NCBI GenBank assembly: GCA_016234485.1
Contig: JACRBL010000026.1
Coordinates: forward strand, 60,049-124,048
From: Chloroflexota bacterium
GTDB lineage: Bacteria; Chloroflexota; Anaerolineae; Anaerolineales; Villigracilaceae
Direction: 5' to 3'
DNA: 64,000 nucleotides
Below the pieces are notes generated by a model. That model was not told the DNA's origin. It worked only from the letters and a program-made list of their open reading frames with translations, and did no database searches. This document shows positions 16,801 to 25,274 of this stretch, in pieces. Numbering within the stretch: the first letter of the stretch is position 1; every line of letters starts with the position of its first letter. The position numbers were made by a program, and so were the translations under genes.

Positions 16801-17217
16801 ATGACATATTGGCGTCTTCATTACCATATCATCTGGGCAACCTTTGAACGACAACCCATCCTTACGGTAGAGTTGGAGAAATTTTTTTACGGGGTATTGT
16901 ATGGGAAAGCAAAAGAGTTGGAGTTGAATATCCACGCGGCTGGAAACGTGGAAGATCATGTCCATATAGCTTTGTCCATTCCACCAAAATTATCGGTTGC
17001 TGATTGTGTTCGTCATTTGAAAGGCGCAAGCGCGTTTGCGATCAATCACAGACCTGACGCGGATGGACAATTCAAATGGCAGGAGGGGTATGGGGCTTTG
17101 TCAATTGGCGAACGATCTTTGAATGAAGTGATGGCATATGTCGCTCGCCAAAAAGAACATCATAATAATGGCGATTTACTTTTAGTGTATGAAAAACTTA
17201 ATGAAGCGACGGAATAA
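16801..17217 (+). CDS. REP-associated tyrosine transposase (IS200/IS605 TnpA family)
   Basis: 138 residues, the usual size of a Y1 HUH transposase. The metal-binding HUH triad is HVH at residues 53-55 (GNVEDHVHIAL), and the nucleophile is Tyr113 in MAYVARQKEHH with Gln117. The opening MTYWRLHYHIIWATFERQPI is characteristic of REP-associated (RAYT) proteins. The enzyme nicks single-stranded hairpin DNA through a phosphotyrosine link. No tnpB accompanies it. Catalytic residues are intact, so it may be active. AACAGGGAG upstream gives a ribosome-binding site. Confidence 0.92.
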   Translation: MTYWRLHYHIIWATFERQPILTVELEKFFYGVLYGKAKELELNIHAAGNVEDHVHIALSIPPKLSVADCVRHLKGASAFAINHRPDADGQFKWQEGYGALSIGERSLNEVMAYVARQKEHHNNGDLLLVYEKLNEATE

Positions 17218-17287
17218 TGAATGGGATAGCCCCAGCCCCGAAGGGGCCTTCATGTCCTGATGCCATTCATCGGGGTAAAATACACCT

Positions 17288-17800
17288 ATGAACATCTCCT
17301 CCCTCTCCCTCCTCTACCACTACAACTACTGGGCGAACGGACAAATCCTCGCGGCCACGAAAAAAGTGACCGCCGAGCAATTCATTGCGCCCGCGGAATT
17401 TCCCTTTGGCGGCCTGCGCGGCACGTTGACGCACCTGCTCGGGGCGGAGCAGGCGTGGCGCGTCCGCTTTGAGGGCAAGGCGCATCTGATCGAGGACTTT
17501 CCCGAGACGGACTTCCCCACCGTCGAGGCGCTCGAAGCGAAGTGGCGCGAGGAGGAAGCGTCCATGCGGGCGTATCTCGCCAGCCTGCGCGAAGAGGACT
17601 TGGGGAAGGGCGTCTCCTATCCCATTGACGGGGGCAAGACGCGCACCCGCATCCTCTGGCATTGTCTCATCCATTTGTCCAACCACGGGACGTCACACCG
17701 AAGCGAAGCCGCGGCCTTGCTCACGCGTTTCGGCCAGTCGCCGGGCGACCTCGATTTCGGCGTTTTTCTGTTGGGGGTTCATCCGCCGGTGGACGTTTAG
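17288..17800 (+). CDS. DinB-family four-helix-bundle protein
   Basis: 170 residues. The pattern LLYHYNYWANGQILAATKKVT at the start, TLTHLLGAEQAWRVRF in the middle and LIHLSNHGTSHRSEAAALLTRFG near the end gives the three His ligands of the DinB/YfiT-type metal site. Members include thiol transferases (bacillithiol, mycothiol) and DNA-damage-induced proteins of unknown action. TAAAAT (17276-17281) is 6 nt before the ATG and no Shine-Dalgarno is seen. The small ywbE-like gene begins two bases after its stop. Confidence 0.9.
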   Translation: MNISSLSLLYHYNYWANGQILAATKKVTAEQFIAPAEFPFGGLRGTLTHLLGAEQAWRVRFEGKAHLIEDFPETDFPTVEALEAKWREEEASMRAYLASLREEDLGKGVSYPIDGGKTRTRILWHCLIHLSNHGTSHRSEAAALLTRFGQSPGDLDFGVFLLGVHPPVDV

Positions 17801-17802
17801 CC

Positions 17803-18000
17803 ATGCCCATTCCCACCCGCGCCAACATCAAACCAGGCCTCACCGTGCTGATCGTCCTCAAGCAGGATCAACGCACGGGCAAGTTGACCAAAGGCATCGT
17901 GAAAGACATCCTGACCAAATCGCCGACGCATCCGCACGGGATCAAAGTGCGACTCGCGGACGGGCAGGTGGGACGCGTCCAGGAGGTAGTGGCCGAATGA
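17803..18000 (+). CDS. YwbE-family small protein (DUF2196)
   Basis: 65 residues from the ATG at 17803. NIKPGLTVLIVLKQDQRTGKLTKGIVKDILTKSPTHPHGIKVRL is the hallmark of YwbE proteins (PG..V.IV.K.DQ.TG..T.G.V..ILT....HPHGIKV), a short beta-barrel family of unknown function sometimes linked to RNA or DNA binding. It is transcribed with the DinB gene, and its stop overlaps the next small gene's ATG (ATGA at 17997-18000). Confidence 0.88.
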   Translation: MPIPTRANIKPGLTVLIVLKQDQRTGKLTKGIVKDILTKSPTHPHGIKVRLADGQVGRVQEVVAE

Positions 18001-18179
18001 GGCGCGCCCGCCTCCCCGTCGGGTTTGCCGCGGCGGGACTCGTCCTCGGGCTGGGCGCGTGTCGCCCGATCTTTGTCATCGGCTTGGGCGAACTGCTCGT
18101 CCTTGTGGCGCTGGCGTCCATTCTGCTCGTCCCGCTTTTGTTGCGATTGAGAGGAAGTGGGAAGCGCCGCAAAAAATAA
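17997..18179 (+). CDS. Small hydrophobic membrane protein
   Basis: 60 residues with a four-base overlap with the ywbE-like gene. There are two hydrophobic stretches (LPVGFAAAGLVLGLGAC and FVIGLGELLVLVALASILLVPLLLRL) and a basic tail RGSGKRRKK. LGAC could serve as a lipobox, but the second membrane span argues for a simple membrane peptide. No family is recognised. A terminator follows directly. Confidence 0.55.
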   Translation: MRRARLPVGFAAAGLVLGLGACRPIFVIGLGELLVLVALASILLVPLLLRLRGSGKRRKK

Positions 18180-18183
18180 AAAC

Positions 18184-18210
18184 CAGGTCTCTGTGGGAGG
18201 CCTGTTTTTT
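18184..18210 (+). terminator. Rho-independent terminator
   Basis: CAGGTCTC (18184-18191) pairs with GAGGCCTG (18197-18204) with one wobble, followed by TTTTTT. It closes the DinB-ywbE-membrane peptide unit. Confidence 0.82.
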
Positions 18211-18214
18211 GTCT

Positions 18215-18678
18215 CTACTTCACTTCGTATTCGGTGAGGGCGTGTTTCATAGATACTCGATACTCGATATTCGGATGTCGATTTTTGACTTTCGAATATC
18301 GAATTATCTTTATTCCGTACTCAACCTTGCCGTCGCGCCGCCATCCACCACCAGCGCCTGACCCGTCATAAATGCCGCTTTGTTTGACGAGGTAGGTCAG
18401 CGTCGAGTCTATGCCGTTGACCTTGTACGAGTTCTGCCAGGTGTCGTCCACTTTCAGGTTTTCCTTGAAACTGACGATGGTCTTGCCCGCCTCGGGTTGT
18501 CGCTGATGTATTCGTCGCCAGCGCGTTTGATCTTCGTGCTGGCGTTGACCAGCGTGGTGTGGACGGTGAACGCGTCGCCGTTCTGCTCGGTCATTTTGGT
18601 GGTGTACGATTGACCTGCGTTGGTCTTGTATGTCCAAGTGTTGCCGAGGGTGAGGGGGTAGTAAGAGGTTGAGGGCAT
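18215..18678 (-). pseudogene. Frameshifted gene for a small beta-rich protein of unknown function
   Basis: Translation from 18678 gives MPSTSYYPLTLGNTWTYKT... to DEYISDNP, where the frame breaks near 18495. It resumes one frame away as EAGKTIVSFKENLKVDDTWQNSYKVNGIDSTLTYLVKQSGI and ends at 18215. Both halves have convincing composition, so a single-base indel (or an assembly error) is the simplest reading. The start resembles small extracellular YPLTLGNTWTY proteins. The last 25 residues are encoded by inserted repeat sequence (18251-18310), after which LTEYEVK looks like the original C-terminus. Confidence 0.65.
18251..18310. repeat. TACTCGA/TTCGAATATCGA repeat inside the frameshifted gene
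   Basis: Degenerate ATACTCGATACTCGATATTCG words and the GACTTTCGA word already seen at 9736-9807 lie in frame near the end of the gene and encode SKVKNRHPNIEYRVSMKHA. Confidence 0.6.
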
Positions 18679-18708
18679 GGGGGAGGCTCCTTTGGTGAAA
18701 TAATCGGC

Positions 18709-19257
18709 TTATTTTACCGTTTGTGCTTGTGATGCAAGATCGAGAATTTGATTTACTTGAGCATCATTTAAACCGAGTGCTAATATTTTCTCTCCACCAT
18801 GAGTATAAAACACCACGATACCTAATTTCCTGACGGGATTACGAGTCAGGATCTTTTCTTTATTCAGCCATACAAGATCTAAATCCAATCGCCTCCATCT
18901 CCATCCCCAAAGTGTTGGGCCAAAAAGCTTTCCATCATGTATGAAAAGCGTGTAATAGAGATAACTTGACACTGCGGATATCAAGAATATCATAAATAAA
19001 GGAGCCGCAAAGCCATAGAATTTGTCTTTATCAAGCGCAAAGAGTAAAAGCAACCAAGGGCTTGCTTGTCCAATAAAATAAACAAAATACGCAAATGCAA
19101 AAGTCACTTTTGGCGGCTTAATTACGACAGCATTGTTGGGAACATTTGATTTCAATATGCTCCGTGTAGATTTATAAATGATAGCCCCAAAAATTAGAGT
19201 GATTACAATAAAACCAATTACATAAGGGATGAGATTTTCCATGCCTTTTGGTTCCAT
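18709..19257 (-). CDS. Membrane protein of unknown function
   Basis: 182 residues. One N-terminal helix (YVIGFIVITLIFGAIIY), two or three more (FAFAYFVYFIGQASPWLLLLFAL, FAAPLFMIFLISAVSSYLYYTLFI), then a soluble C-terminal part rich in beta strands and Trp (LWGWRWRRLDLDLVWLNKEKI, LGIVVFYTHGGEKILALGL). The soluble part looks like a PH-like bacterial domain, but this is not certain. CTGGAGGCAATA before the ATG is a strong ribosome-binding site. The gene is AT-richer than its surroundings. Confidence 0.7.
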   Translation of the reverse strand: MEPKGMENLIPYVIGFIVITLIFGAIIYKSTRSILKSNVPNNAVVIKPPKVTFAFAYFVYFIGQASPWLLLLFALDKDKFYGFAAPLFMIFLISAVSSYLYYTLFIHDGKLFGPTLWGWRWRRLDLDLVWLNKEKILTRNPVRKLGIVVFYTHGGEKILALGLNDAQVNQILDLASQAQTVK

Positions 19258-19383
19258 TATTGCCTCCAGGTAAAAACTGGCTTATAACTCTTCGATTACA
19301 ATTTCCAAAATTATAGCACGATGACATTGTTTGCTAGAGATTGAAATCCCCGCCAATCAGCCTCCCATCAACGGAACACGCCT

Positions 19384-21423
19384 ATGCCCTCCCCCTTCTC
19401 CCTCCTCTTCCAACCCCTCCAGATCGGACCCGTCACCGCGCCGAACCGCTTCTACCAGGTCCCCCACTGCAACGGATTCGGCCACCGTATGCCGCGCGGA
19501 CATGCCGCCACGCGCTCGGTCAAAGCCGAGGGCGGATGGGGCGTGGTCTGCACGGAGGAAGTCGAAATCCATCACACCACCGACCTCTCGCCGTTCTTCG
19601 AAGGCCGCCTGTGGGACGATGCCGACATCCCCGCCTACGCCTTGATCGCCGACTCGATCCACAAGCACGGCTCGCTGGCGGGCATTGAGTTGACCTATAA
19701 CAGCCACGACGCCTCCAACCTGTATTCACGCGCGTCCGCCTTCGGTCCGCGCTCGATGAGCGTCACGGGCGGATCGGGCTTCGAGCCAGGTCAAACCCGC
19801 GCCGCCACGAAGGATGATCTGCGCCAAGTCCGCAAGTGGCATCGCAACGCCGCATTGCGCGCAAAGACGGCGGGCTTCGACATCATCTATTGCTACGCCG
19901 CGCACGGGATGACGCTCGCCTTTCATCTTTTATCTAAGCACAACGACCGCGCGGACGAGTACGGCGGCTCGCTCGAGAACCGCGTCCGCTTTTTGCGGGA
20001 ACTCATCGAAGATACCAAAGACGCGGTCGGTGACACGTGCGCGGTCGCGCTTCGTTTCGCGGTGGATGAGTTGCTCGGCGACGAAGGCATGACTCACGAT
20101 GGCGAAGCGCCCGAGATCGTGTCCATGCTCGCGGAGCTCCCCGACCTGTGGGACGTGAACATCGCAGGCTGGTACAACGACTCGGCCACATCCCGTTTTG
20201 AAAAAGCGGGCTTTCAGGAAAAATATATTTCCTTCGTCAAGCGCCTCACCACCAAACCCGTCGTCGGCGTCGGGCGCTACACCTCACCCGAAGCGATGGT
20301 CTCCGCCATCCAACGCGGCGTCATGGACTTCATCGGCGCGGCGCGGCCATCCATCGCCGATCCGTTTCTTCCCAACAAAATCAAAGAGGAACGCATCGAA
20401 GACATCCGCGAGTGCATCGGCTGTAACATCTGCGTCACGGGCGACACGCGCTTCGTCCCCATCCGTTGCACGCAAAATCCGACCATGGGCGAAGAGTGGC
20501 GGCGCGGCTGGCATCCCGAAATCATCGCGCCGAAAAAATCTGACAAGGAAATCCTCATCGTCGGCGCGGGACCCGCGGGACTCGAAGCCGCGCGCGCCAT
20601 CGGTCAACGCGGCTACCGCGTCATCCTCACCGACGCGGGGCGCGACTTCGGCGGGCGCGTCATCCGCGAGAGTTCGCTCCCAGGTCTCGCCGAATGGCGG
20701 CGCGTCGCCGATTGGCGCGTCACGCAGATCGAGAAACTGCCCAACGTCTTCCCGTACCTCGGCAGTCCCATGTCCGCCGCGGATGTGCTCGACGCAGGCC
20801 CTCGCGACGTCATCCTCGCCACGGGCGCAACCTGGCGTCGCGATGGAATTGGCCGCGCCCGTCAAACGCCCATCACGGGTCACAACATTTTCACGCCCGA
20901 TGACCTGATGAACGGCAAACTCCCGCAAGGCCGCGTCGTCCTCTACGACGACGATCACTACTACATGGGCGGCGTCCTCGCGGAATTACTCGCACAAAAC
21001 GGATGCCGCGTCACCCTCGTCACGCCCGCCGCCACCGTCTCTGCCTGGACGGAATACACCCTCGAACAATCGCGCATCTACCAGCGACTACTTTCCCTCG
21101 GCGTGACTCTCCTTCCGCATCACGTCCTCGCTTCATCCTCCCCCGAAGCGGTCACCGTCTATCATGCCATCACCTCCGCCAAAATGACCATCTCCGCCGA
21201 CGCGCTCGTCCTCGTCACCGAGCGGATTCCCAACGACGCGCTCTACCGCGAATTGTTGCCCAGCCTCGCAAGTGGCAAACTCGATTCCCTCCGTCTCATC
21301 GGCGACGCCGAAGCGCCAAACATCATCGCGCAAGCCGTCTTCAGCGGTCACCTCGCCGCGCGCGAGTTTGATGAGGAAGTTGATCCAGATGCAACTCCCT
21401 TCCTCCGCGAGCGCACCTTGTAA
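19384..21423 (+). CDS. Trimethylamine-dehydrogenase-like flavoprotein (OYE barrel, 4Fe-4S, FAD/ADP-binding domain)
   Basis: 679 residues: an Old Yellow Enzyme barrel, a 4Fe-4S site and a Rossmann domain with GAGPAGLEAARA near 395. It resembles methylotroph trimethylamine/dimethylamine dehydrogenase over its length: NRFYQVPHC with Cys29 (the Cys that binds FMN covalently), SVKAEGGWGVV, DEYGGSLENR, VGVGRYTSPE, ARPSIADPFLP, CIGCNIC with Cys344/347/350 plus Cys362. Of the aromatic bowl that grips trimethylamine, one Trp is kept (AGWYND) but the Tyr and second Trp positions are not (TEEVEI, CVTGDTRF). A related N-methyl compound such as dimethylglycine is more likely than trimethylamine (inference). 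A terminator follows. Confidence 0.88.
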   Translation: MPSPFSLLFQPLQIGPVTAPNRFYQVPHCNGFGHRMPRGHAATRSVKAEGGWGVVCTEEVEIHHTTDLSPFFEGRLWDDADIPAYALIADSIHKHGSLAGIELTYNSHDASNLYSRASAFGPRSMSVTGGSGFEPGQTRAATKDDLRQVRKWHRNAALRAKTAGFDIIYCYAAHGMTLAFHLLSKHNDRADEYGGSLENRVRFLRELIEDTKDAVGDTCAVALRFAVDELLGDEGMTHDGEAPEIVSMLAELPDLWDVNIAGWYNDSATSRFEKAGFQEKYISFVKRLTTKPVVGVGRYTSPEAMVSAIQRGVMDFIGAARPSIADPFLPNKIKEERIEDIRECIGCNICVTGDTRFVPIRCTQNPTMGEEWRRGWHPEIIAPKKSDKEILIVGAGPAGLEAARAIGQRGYRVILTDAGRDFGGRVIRESSLPGLAEWRRVADWRVTQIEKLPNVFPYLGSPMSAADVLDAGPRDVILATGATWRRDGIGRARQTPITGHNIFTPDDLMNGKLPQGRVVLYDDDHYYMGGVLAELLAQNGCRVTLVTPAATVSAWTEYTLEQSRIYQRLLSLGVTLLPHHVLASSSPEAVTVYHAITSAKMTISADALVLVTERIPNDALYRELLPSLASGKLDSLRLIGDAEAPNIIAQAVFSGHLAAREFDEEVDPDATPFLRERTL

Positions 21424-21458
21424 GTCGAGATACTACCTCGACCTACCGAACCCAACAA

Positions 21459-21488
21459 AAAACGCGGCCGCTTCCACGGTCGCGTTTT
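21459..21488. terminator. Bidirectional terminator between convergent genes
   Basis: AAAACGCGGCCG (21459-21470) pairs with CGGTCGCGTTTT (21477-21488), with one G-T pair. T-runs lie on both strands. It separates the convergent flavoprotein and PP2C genes. Confidence 0.85.
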
Positions 21489-21497
21489 GCATTTGAC

Positions 21498-21540
21498 GAG
21501 CAGACTATCAGACTATCAGACCAGCCGACTAGCGGACTAC
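21498..21540. repeat. AGACTATC short-word repeat
   Basis: AGACTATCAGACTATCAGAC followed by GACTAGCGGACTA. The same words occur at 56300-56335 and 61570-61590, again in spacers next to gene ends. Confidence 0.5.
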
Positions 21541-22403
21541 TCCCCCATCAACCAACCCCACCAACCCTTCTTCTCCTCCTCCTGCGGACGGTGCTTCGGG
21601 ACAGTCATCACGATTACGGTGATGTTGTCGTGGCCGCCGCGTTCGTTGGCTTGCGCCACCAGAGTTTGGACGGCGGCCTTCGGGCTTTTCGATTCCATCA
21701 GCGTCGCCTGAATCTCATCGGCCCACACCATGTCGGTCAGGCCGTCCGAGCAGACGAGGAGGGTGTCTTCGGGTTGCAGGGCCATGCCCTGATTCTTTTG
21801 CGCCTGCACGGCGTTCTCGCCGTCGTTCATTTTCAGGCGGAAATCCACTTCGGGCAGTTTCAGCGAGCCGAGATAGCGGCGGATCACATGCACGTTCGGA
21901 TGCTCGCGCGCTTCATCGGGCTTGATGATGTTTTTCTCGAGGGCTTCCTGCACCCAGGTGTGGTCGGTGGTCAACTGGCGCATCTGTCCATCGCGCAGGA
22001 GATAAATTCGCGAATCCCCCACGAAAGCTATGTAAAGTTTATCGCCGATCACCCACACACAGGCGCAGGTGGAGCCCATGCCATGTTGCTCGTCATCCGA
22101 TGCGGAATGGTGCGCGATGGCGTCACTCGCGGAGTGAATGGCATCCTCCATGATGCGAACCGGGTCGCGGCCATTGCTTTCCGCTATTTTGTGACTGATG
22201 TGGTCCACCGCCAACTCGGCGGCCACTTCGCCCGCGCGGTGTCCGCCGATCCCGTCTGCCAGCACGGCAAACAACGAGGGCGTGGGGTCGTCCGCGCTCA
22301 GCGCGTGTGAAACCACGGCAAAGCGGTCTTCATTATTCTTCCCAGACATGCCAGGATGACTGAGGGCGGCGACGTGCAGGTGGGAGCGGTTTGTGCGGAT
22401 CAT
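21537..22403 (-). CDS. PP2C-family protein phosphatase
   Basis: 288 residues with all bacterial PP2C metal motifs: SGKNNEDRF, LADGIGGHRAGEVA, GSTCACVWVIGDKLYIAFVGDSRIYLL, LLVCSDGLTDMV and GGHDNITVIV. These Mn/Mg-dependent enzymes remove phosphate from Ser and Thr. The gene overlaps the end of the FHA-domain gene by four bases (22400-22403). It is last in a four-gene unit, so its substrates probably include a phosphoprotein read by that FHA domain (inference). No Ser/Thr kinase is in the window. Confidence 0.95.
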   Translation of the reverse strand: MIRTNRSHLHVAALSHPGMSGKNNEDRFAVVSHALSADDPTPSLFAVLADGIGGHRAGEVAAELAVDHISHKIAESNGRDPVRIMEDAIHSASDAIAHHSASDDEQHGMGSTCACVWVIGDKLYIAFVGDSRIYLLRDGQMRQLTTDHTWVQEALEKNIIKPDEAREHPNVHVIRRYLGSLKLPEVDFRLKMNDGENAVQAQKNQGMALQPEDTLLVCSDGLTDMVWADEIQATLMESKSPKAAVQTLVAQANERGGHDNITVIVMTVPKHRPQEEEKKGWWGWLMGE

Positions 22404-24370
22404 GAAATAAGGGTAATAGCTGGCTCAGACTCGTCAGGTGGGGTCTTCAACTCAAACCGATACATCAGATTACCGAAGTGTACCCTATCCCCGTGATTTA
22501 AGGGATGGCCCTCGCGGGTGACTTGCTCGTAGTTCACCCACGTCCCCGCGATGGAATTTTGATCGAAAATGAGATAGCCCGAACCCGTCAGGTCCTGCTG
22601 AATGCGGGCGTGAAGCGGCGAAAGCGCGGGTTCGTCCAGGATCACCGCCGATTGGACGGGGTCAGCGCCGAGGGTGACATCCGGCCCGGAGAGAGGGATC
22701 GGGGAGGCCGCGGCCGCTGTCCCGTCCGCGTTGAGGCGAACGAGGCGCGCCGACGCGTCATTCTTGACTTGGTCTGGGCGCGCCGTCCTCTGCTTTTTCC
22801 TGCCTGTGGGCGGTTCCACCACGGCGGAAATCGGCTGGGTGAGTGGGTCGGCATATTGTTGTTTGGCGGTTTTGCGTTTGCGGCGCGAGCGGCTGAGGCG
22901 AGGCCCGAAGAGGATGGCGAGCAAAATGAGGCCCGCGAAGGCCACCACGCCATAGACGATGTAGTAGCGATAGCGCGCCATCAAAACCACCAGACCCGAA
23001 GGCGGCGGCGTGACGGTGATGTAGACGGGGATTTCGATGCTGGAACCCGTGAGGCCGAGGTTATCGGTGGCTTCCACTTTGAGCAGGTGTTGGCCGCTGG
23101 CGGTGTAGCCGCGCAAGTCCCAATCGAAGCGGTCGAGCGCGCCTGATGCATTTTCGGCCACGAGCGCGCCGTCCACGTAGAGCGAGGTGCGGGTGATGGG
23201 ACGCGGGTGCCCGTCGGGAAAGTCGAAGAAGATCTGCAGGCGTTCTTCCTCAGGGAGGAGGACTTCCTGGTTGTAAGGGTCTTCGGGCGGCGCGGCGCGC
23301 GTGATCTGCGTGGGCGGCGTGGCGAAGATGGGGTTCGGCGCCTGGACGGTGATGGTAAATGTCTGCGGCGCGGACGTGACGGTGAGGTCGCCGGCGGTCA
23401 CTTCGATGCCGAGGGTGTGTTCGCCGCTCGTGTTGATGGACGAGGCGTAGGTCAGGCGGTAGACGCGGCGCAGGGGCGCGAAGGTTGTTTCGGGGTCGGG
23501 CAGGGTTTCGCGGCCAGAGTAGGCCATGTATCCGCCGCCCGTTTGAGTGGCGAGCGTTTGGAAGAGGGCCGCGCTGGGATGGTTGAAGAATTGCTCGCCA
23601 TCCACCATCCAAATGCTGATGCGTGTGCGCGATTCGACCGCGCGTGCCGCGATGGCGGTGAGCGCGGCTTCGAGTTCGGGGTCTTCGATGTGGGGCGTGA
23701 TGAAGAGGACAGCGCGCTTCATGCCGAGTTGCGATGCGTCGGCGAGGGCCACGTCGAGCGAGAGCGCGAGGGATTGGATGTTGGGCGTGGTGGCGCGGAA
23801 ATCGGGTTGGAAGGCGGCGAAACTCGTCAGCCACGGTTCGGGCGTGGTGTGGGCGATGAGCGGTCCCGCGATGGTGACGAGGCTGAGGTCGTCGAGGGGA
23901 GTCTGCTGTCCGCGGGCTTGCGCCCAAACGCCCAGCGCCTGCTGAATCTTTTGGTAGCGGGTGACGCCCTGTCCGTCGCGGACGTCCAGCGCGGGGCCGG
24001 GGTTCACGCCGATCACGATCTGCGCGCCGACAGGCTCCTCGGTCAGTTCCTGCACGGGACGCGGGTTGCCGTCTTCGAGCGCGGCCAGGTTTTTGGACGT
24101 GAGTCCGCTTACGAATTGTCCCGAGGCGTCGTACACGTCCAGCGCGACAGAGATGGTGGGAAAGTCGGACGTATCTGGCGCGCCAATCTCGGCGTAAGCG
24201 GAAGTTTGGGCAGAGGAAGAGGAAGGATAAAGGAGGAAGGATAAAAGCAGAAGGCAGAAGGCGGAAAGCGCCCACAGGGGGCGGGACGCGAAAGAGCGCG
24301 GAGAGATTCTCCGCGTTTTCTGAGCGCTTCTCGATCCGCGTCCGATTTTTATTGAGGGAAAATTAGCCAT
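22400..24370 (-). CDS. Membrane-anchored VWA-like/FHA-domain protein
   Basis: 656 residues if started at the ATG at 24370, which overlaps the upstream stop by 8 bp; an in-frame ATG at 24385 is the alternative. In order: a basic N-terminus and a signal-anchor helix ending SSSSAQTS, a VWA-like domain (DFPTISVALDVYDASGQFV, GMKRAVLFITPH), an Ig/bacterial-surface-like beta region, a helix near 475-495 (YYIVYGVVAFAGLILLAILF), a basic linker, and a C-terminal FHA domain (VILDEPALSPLHARI, GTWVNYEQV, NHGDRVHFGNLMYRF). The FHA side would be cytoplasmic and bind phosphothreonine. The extracellular VWA may bind ligand or matrix (inference). Confidence 0.87.
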   Translation of the reverse strand: MANFPSIKIGRGSRSAQKTRRISPRSFASRPLWALSAFCLLLLSFLLYPSSSSAQTSAYAEIGAPDTSDFPTISVALDVYDASGQFVSGLTSKNLAALEDGNPRPVQELTEEPVGAQIVIGVNPGPALDVRDGQGVTRYQKIQQALGVWAQARGQQTPLDDLSLVTIAGPLIAHTTPEPWLTSFAAFQPDFRATTPNIQSLALSLDVALADASQLGMKRAVLFITPHIEDPELEAALTAIAARAVESRTRISIWMVDGEQFFNHPSAALFQTLATQTGGGYMAYSGRETLPDPETTFAPLRRVYRLTYASSINTSGEHTLGIEVTAGDLTVTSAPQTFTITVQAPNPIFATPPTQITRAAPPEDPYNQEVLLPEEERLQIFFDFPDGHPRPITRTSLYVDGALVAENASGALDRFDWDLRGYTASGQHLLKVEATDNLGLTGSSIEIPVYITVTPPPSGLVVLMARYRYYIVYGVVAFAGLILLAILFGPRLSRSRRKRKTAKQQYADPLTQPISAVVEPPTGRKKQRTARPDQVKNDASARLVRLNADGTAAAASPIPLSGPDVTLGADPVQSAVILDEPALSPLHARIQQDLTGSGYLIFDQNSIAGTWVNYEQVTREGHPLNHGDRVHFGNLMYRFELKTPPDESEPAITLIS

Positions 24371-25274
24371 TGGTTTCTGTAACAATCACGATGGGCTGGT
24401 TGGGTTGGGAGGTGAGCCGCCGATAGGCCACCGCCCAGGCCGCCTGAAAGAAGGTCATAAAGATGCCTTGCACGGCAGACATAAAGACCATCATAAGCGG
24501 AAAGGCCACCGCCACTATAACAAAAAACGATTGATTGATATCGCCCGAAGAATCAATGGACAATGGAAATGCCATCATTGGCGCCATCATGGGGAAGATG
24601 AAGATGCTGGAAAGTATGGACATGCCGAAATATAGAATGAGCATGTAGACGGAAACGGTCAGGATGTTCGAGCGGAATAATCGCCAGCCTTGTGCAAGGG
24701 CGTCCCGAATCCCAAGGTCGTCGGCAATGATTCCCGTCTGGGTCAATTCCATCACGATATAGCCGACAAACAGGATGGGATAAAGGATAAAAAACATCGG
24801 CATCATGCACAGCATTCCGATCCCCATCGTGGCGGCTGTCACCACCGCCATCAGCGCCATAAAGGCCAGGAGCATCGCCACCCAGACGGCCATGAACAAC
24901 AGAAACATCCCCGCGATGCGGAAGAGGTAGGGTAGGCTGTCGCTGGATAATTTTCGAAATGATAGTTTTTCGGCGCCTTGATCCACCTGGATCGCGCCGA
25001 GAGTTGTGGCGGTGCGTGAAAATGAGGTCAACAGGAACATAGGCGCAAGGAGAAAAACACTCAACCCGATCAGAACTCCAACCGCCCAGGGTTCCTTAGT
25101 CCACTGGCTGTACGGTTCTGGCATGAACATGGAAAACGCGGGATTCGCAAAGATAAAGACGGGAGTCGTCAAAAGATATAATGCCATGGGCAGCATCTGG
25201 AATACCCACAAAATCTTGTGATTCCAGCCGATCTTCCACATGCGGCCAAGGGCTTCCCCGAAATCGAACTTCAT
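24363..25274 (-). CDS. Multi-span membrane protein, paralogue of the next gene
   Basis: 303 residues from the ATG at 25274, chosen because GGAGGAGATAAA precedes it and it overlaps the upstream stop by four bases; longer in-frame starts encode low-quality sequence. It shares with the 25271-26179 product the opening FGEALGRMWKIGWNHKILW, about six membrane helices, GAIQVDQGAEKLSFRKL and IADDLGIRDALAQGWRLFR. The IVADD...W...R segment recurs in DUF975/YciC-like bacterial membrane proteins of unknown role. Adjacent FHA and PP2C genes suggest a shared envelope function. Confidence 0.82.
   Translation of the reverse strand: MKFDFGEALGRMWKIGWNHKILWVFQMLPMALYLLTTPVFIFANPAFSMFMPEPYSQWTKEPWAVGVLIGLSVFLLAPMFLLTSFSRTATTLGAIQVDQGAEKLSFRKLSSDSLPYLFRIAGMFLLFMAVWVAMLLAFMALMAVVTAATMGIGMLCMMPMFFILYPILFVGYIVMELTQTGIIADDLGIRDALAQGWRLFRSNILTVSVYMLILYFGMSILSSIFIFPMMAPMMAFPLSIDSSGDINQSFFVIVAVAFPLMMVFMSAVQGIFMTFFQAAWAVAYRRLTSQPNQPIVIVTETNG

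Larger units (their letters stand above)
16634..17270 (+). mobile_element. IS200/RAYT-type element with flanking palindromes
   Basis: A single small HUH transposase gene is bracketed by hairpins on both sides: four on the left, and on the right ATGAATGG/CCATTCAT (17217-17224 with 17263-17270) enclosing CCCC-GAA-GGGG. There are no long inverted termini or target duplication, as expected for single-strand HUH elements. The exact cleavage sites cannot be fixed from one copy. Confidence 0.7.

Noticed and set aside
16801..17217. Full IS605 element with tnpB
   Set aside because: No tnpB-like frame lies on either side; only the small HUH transposase is present.
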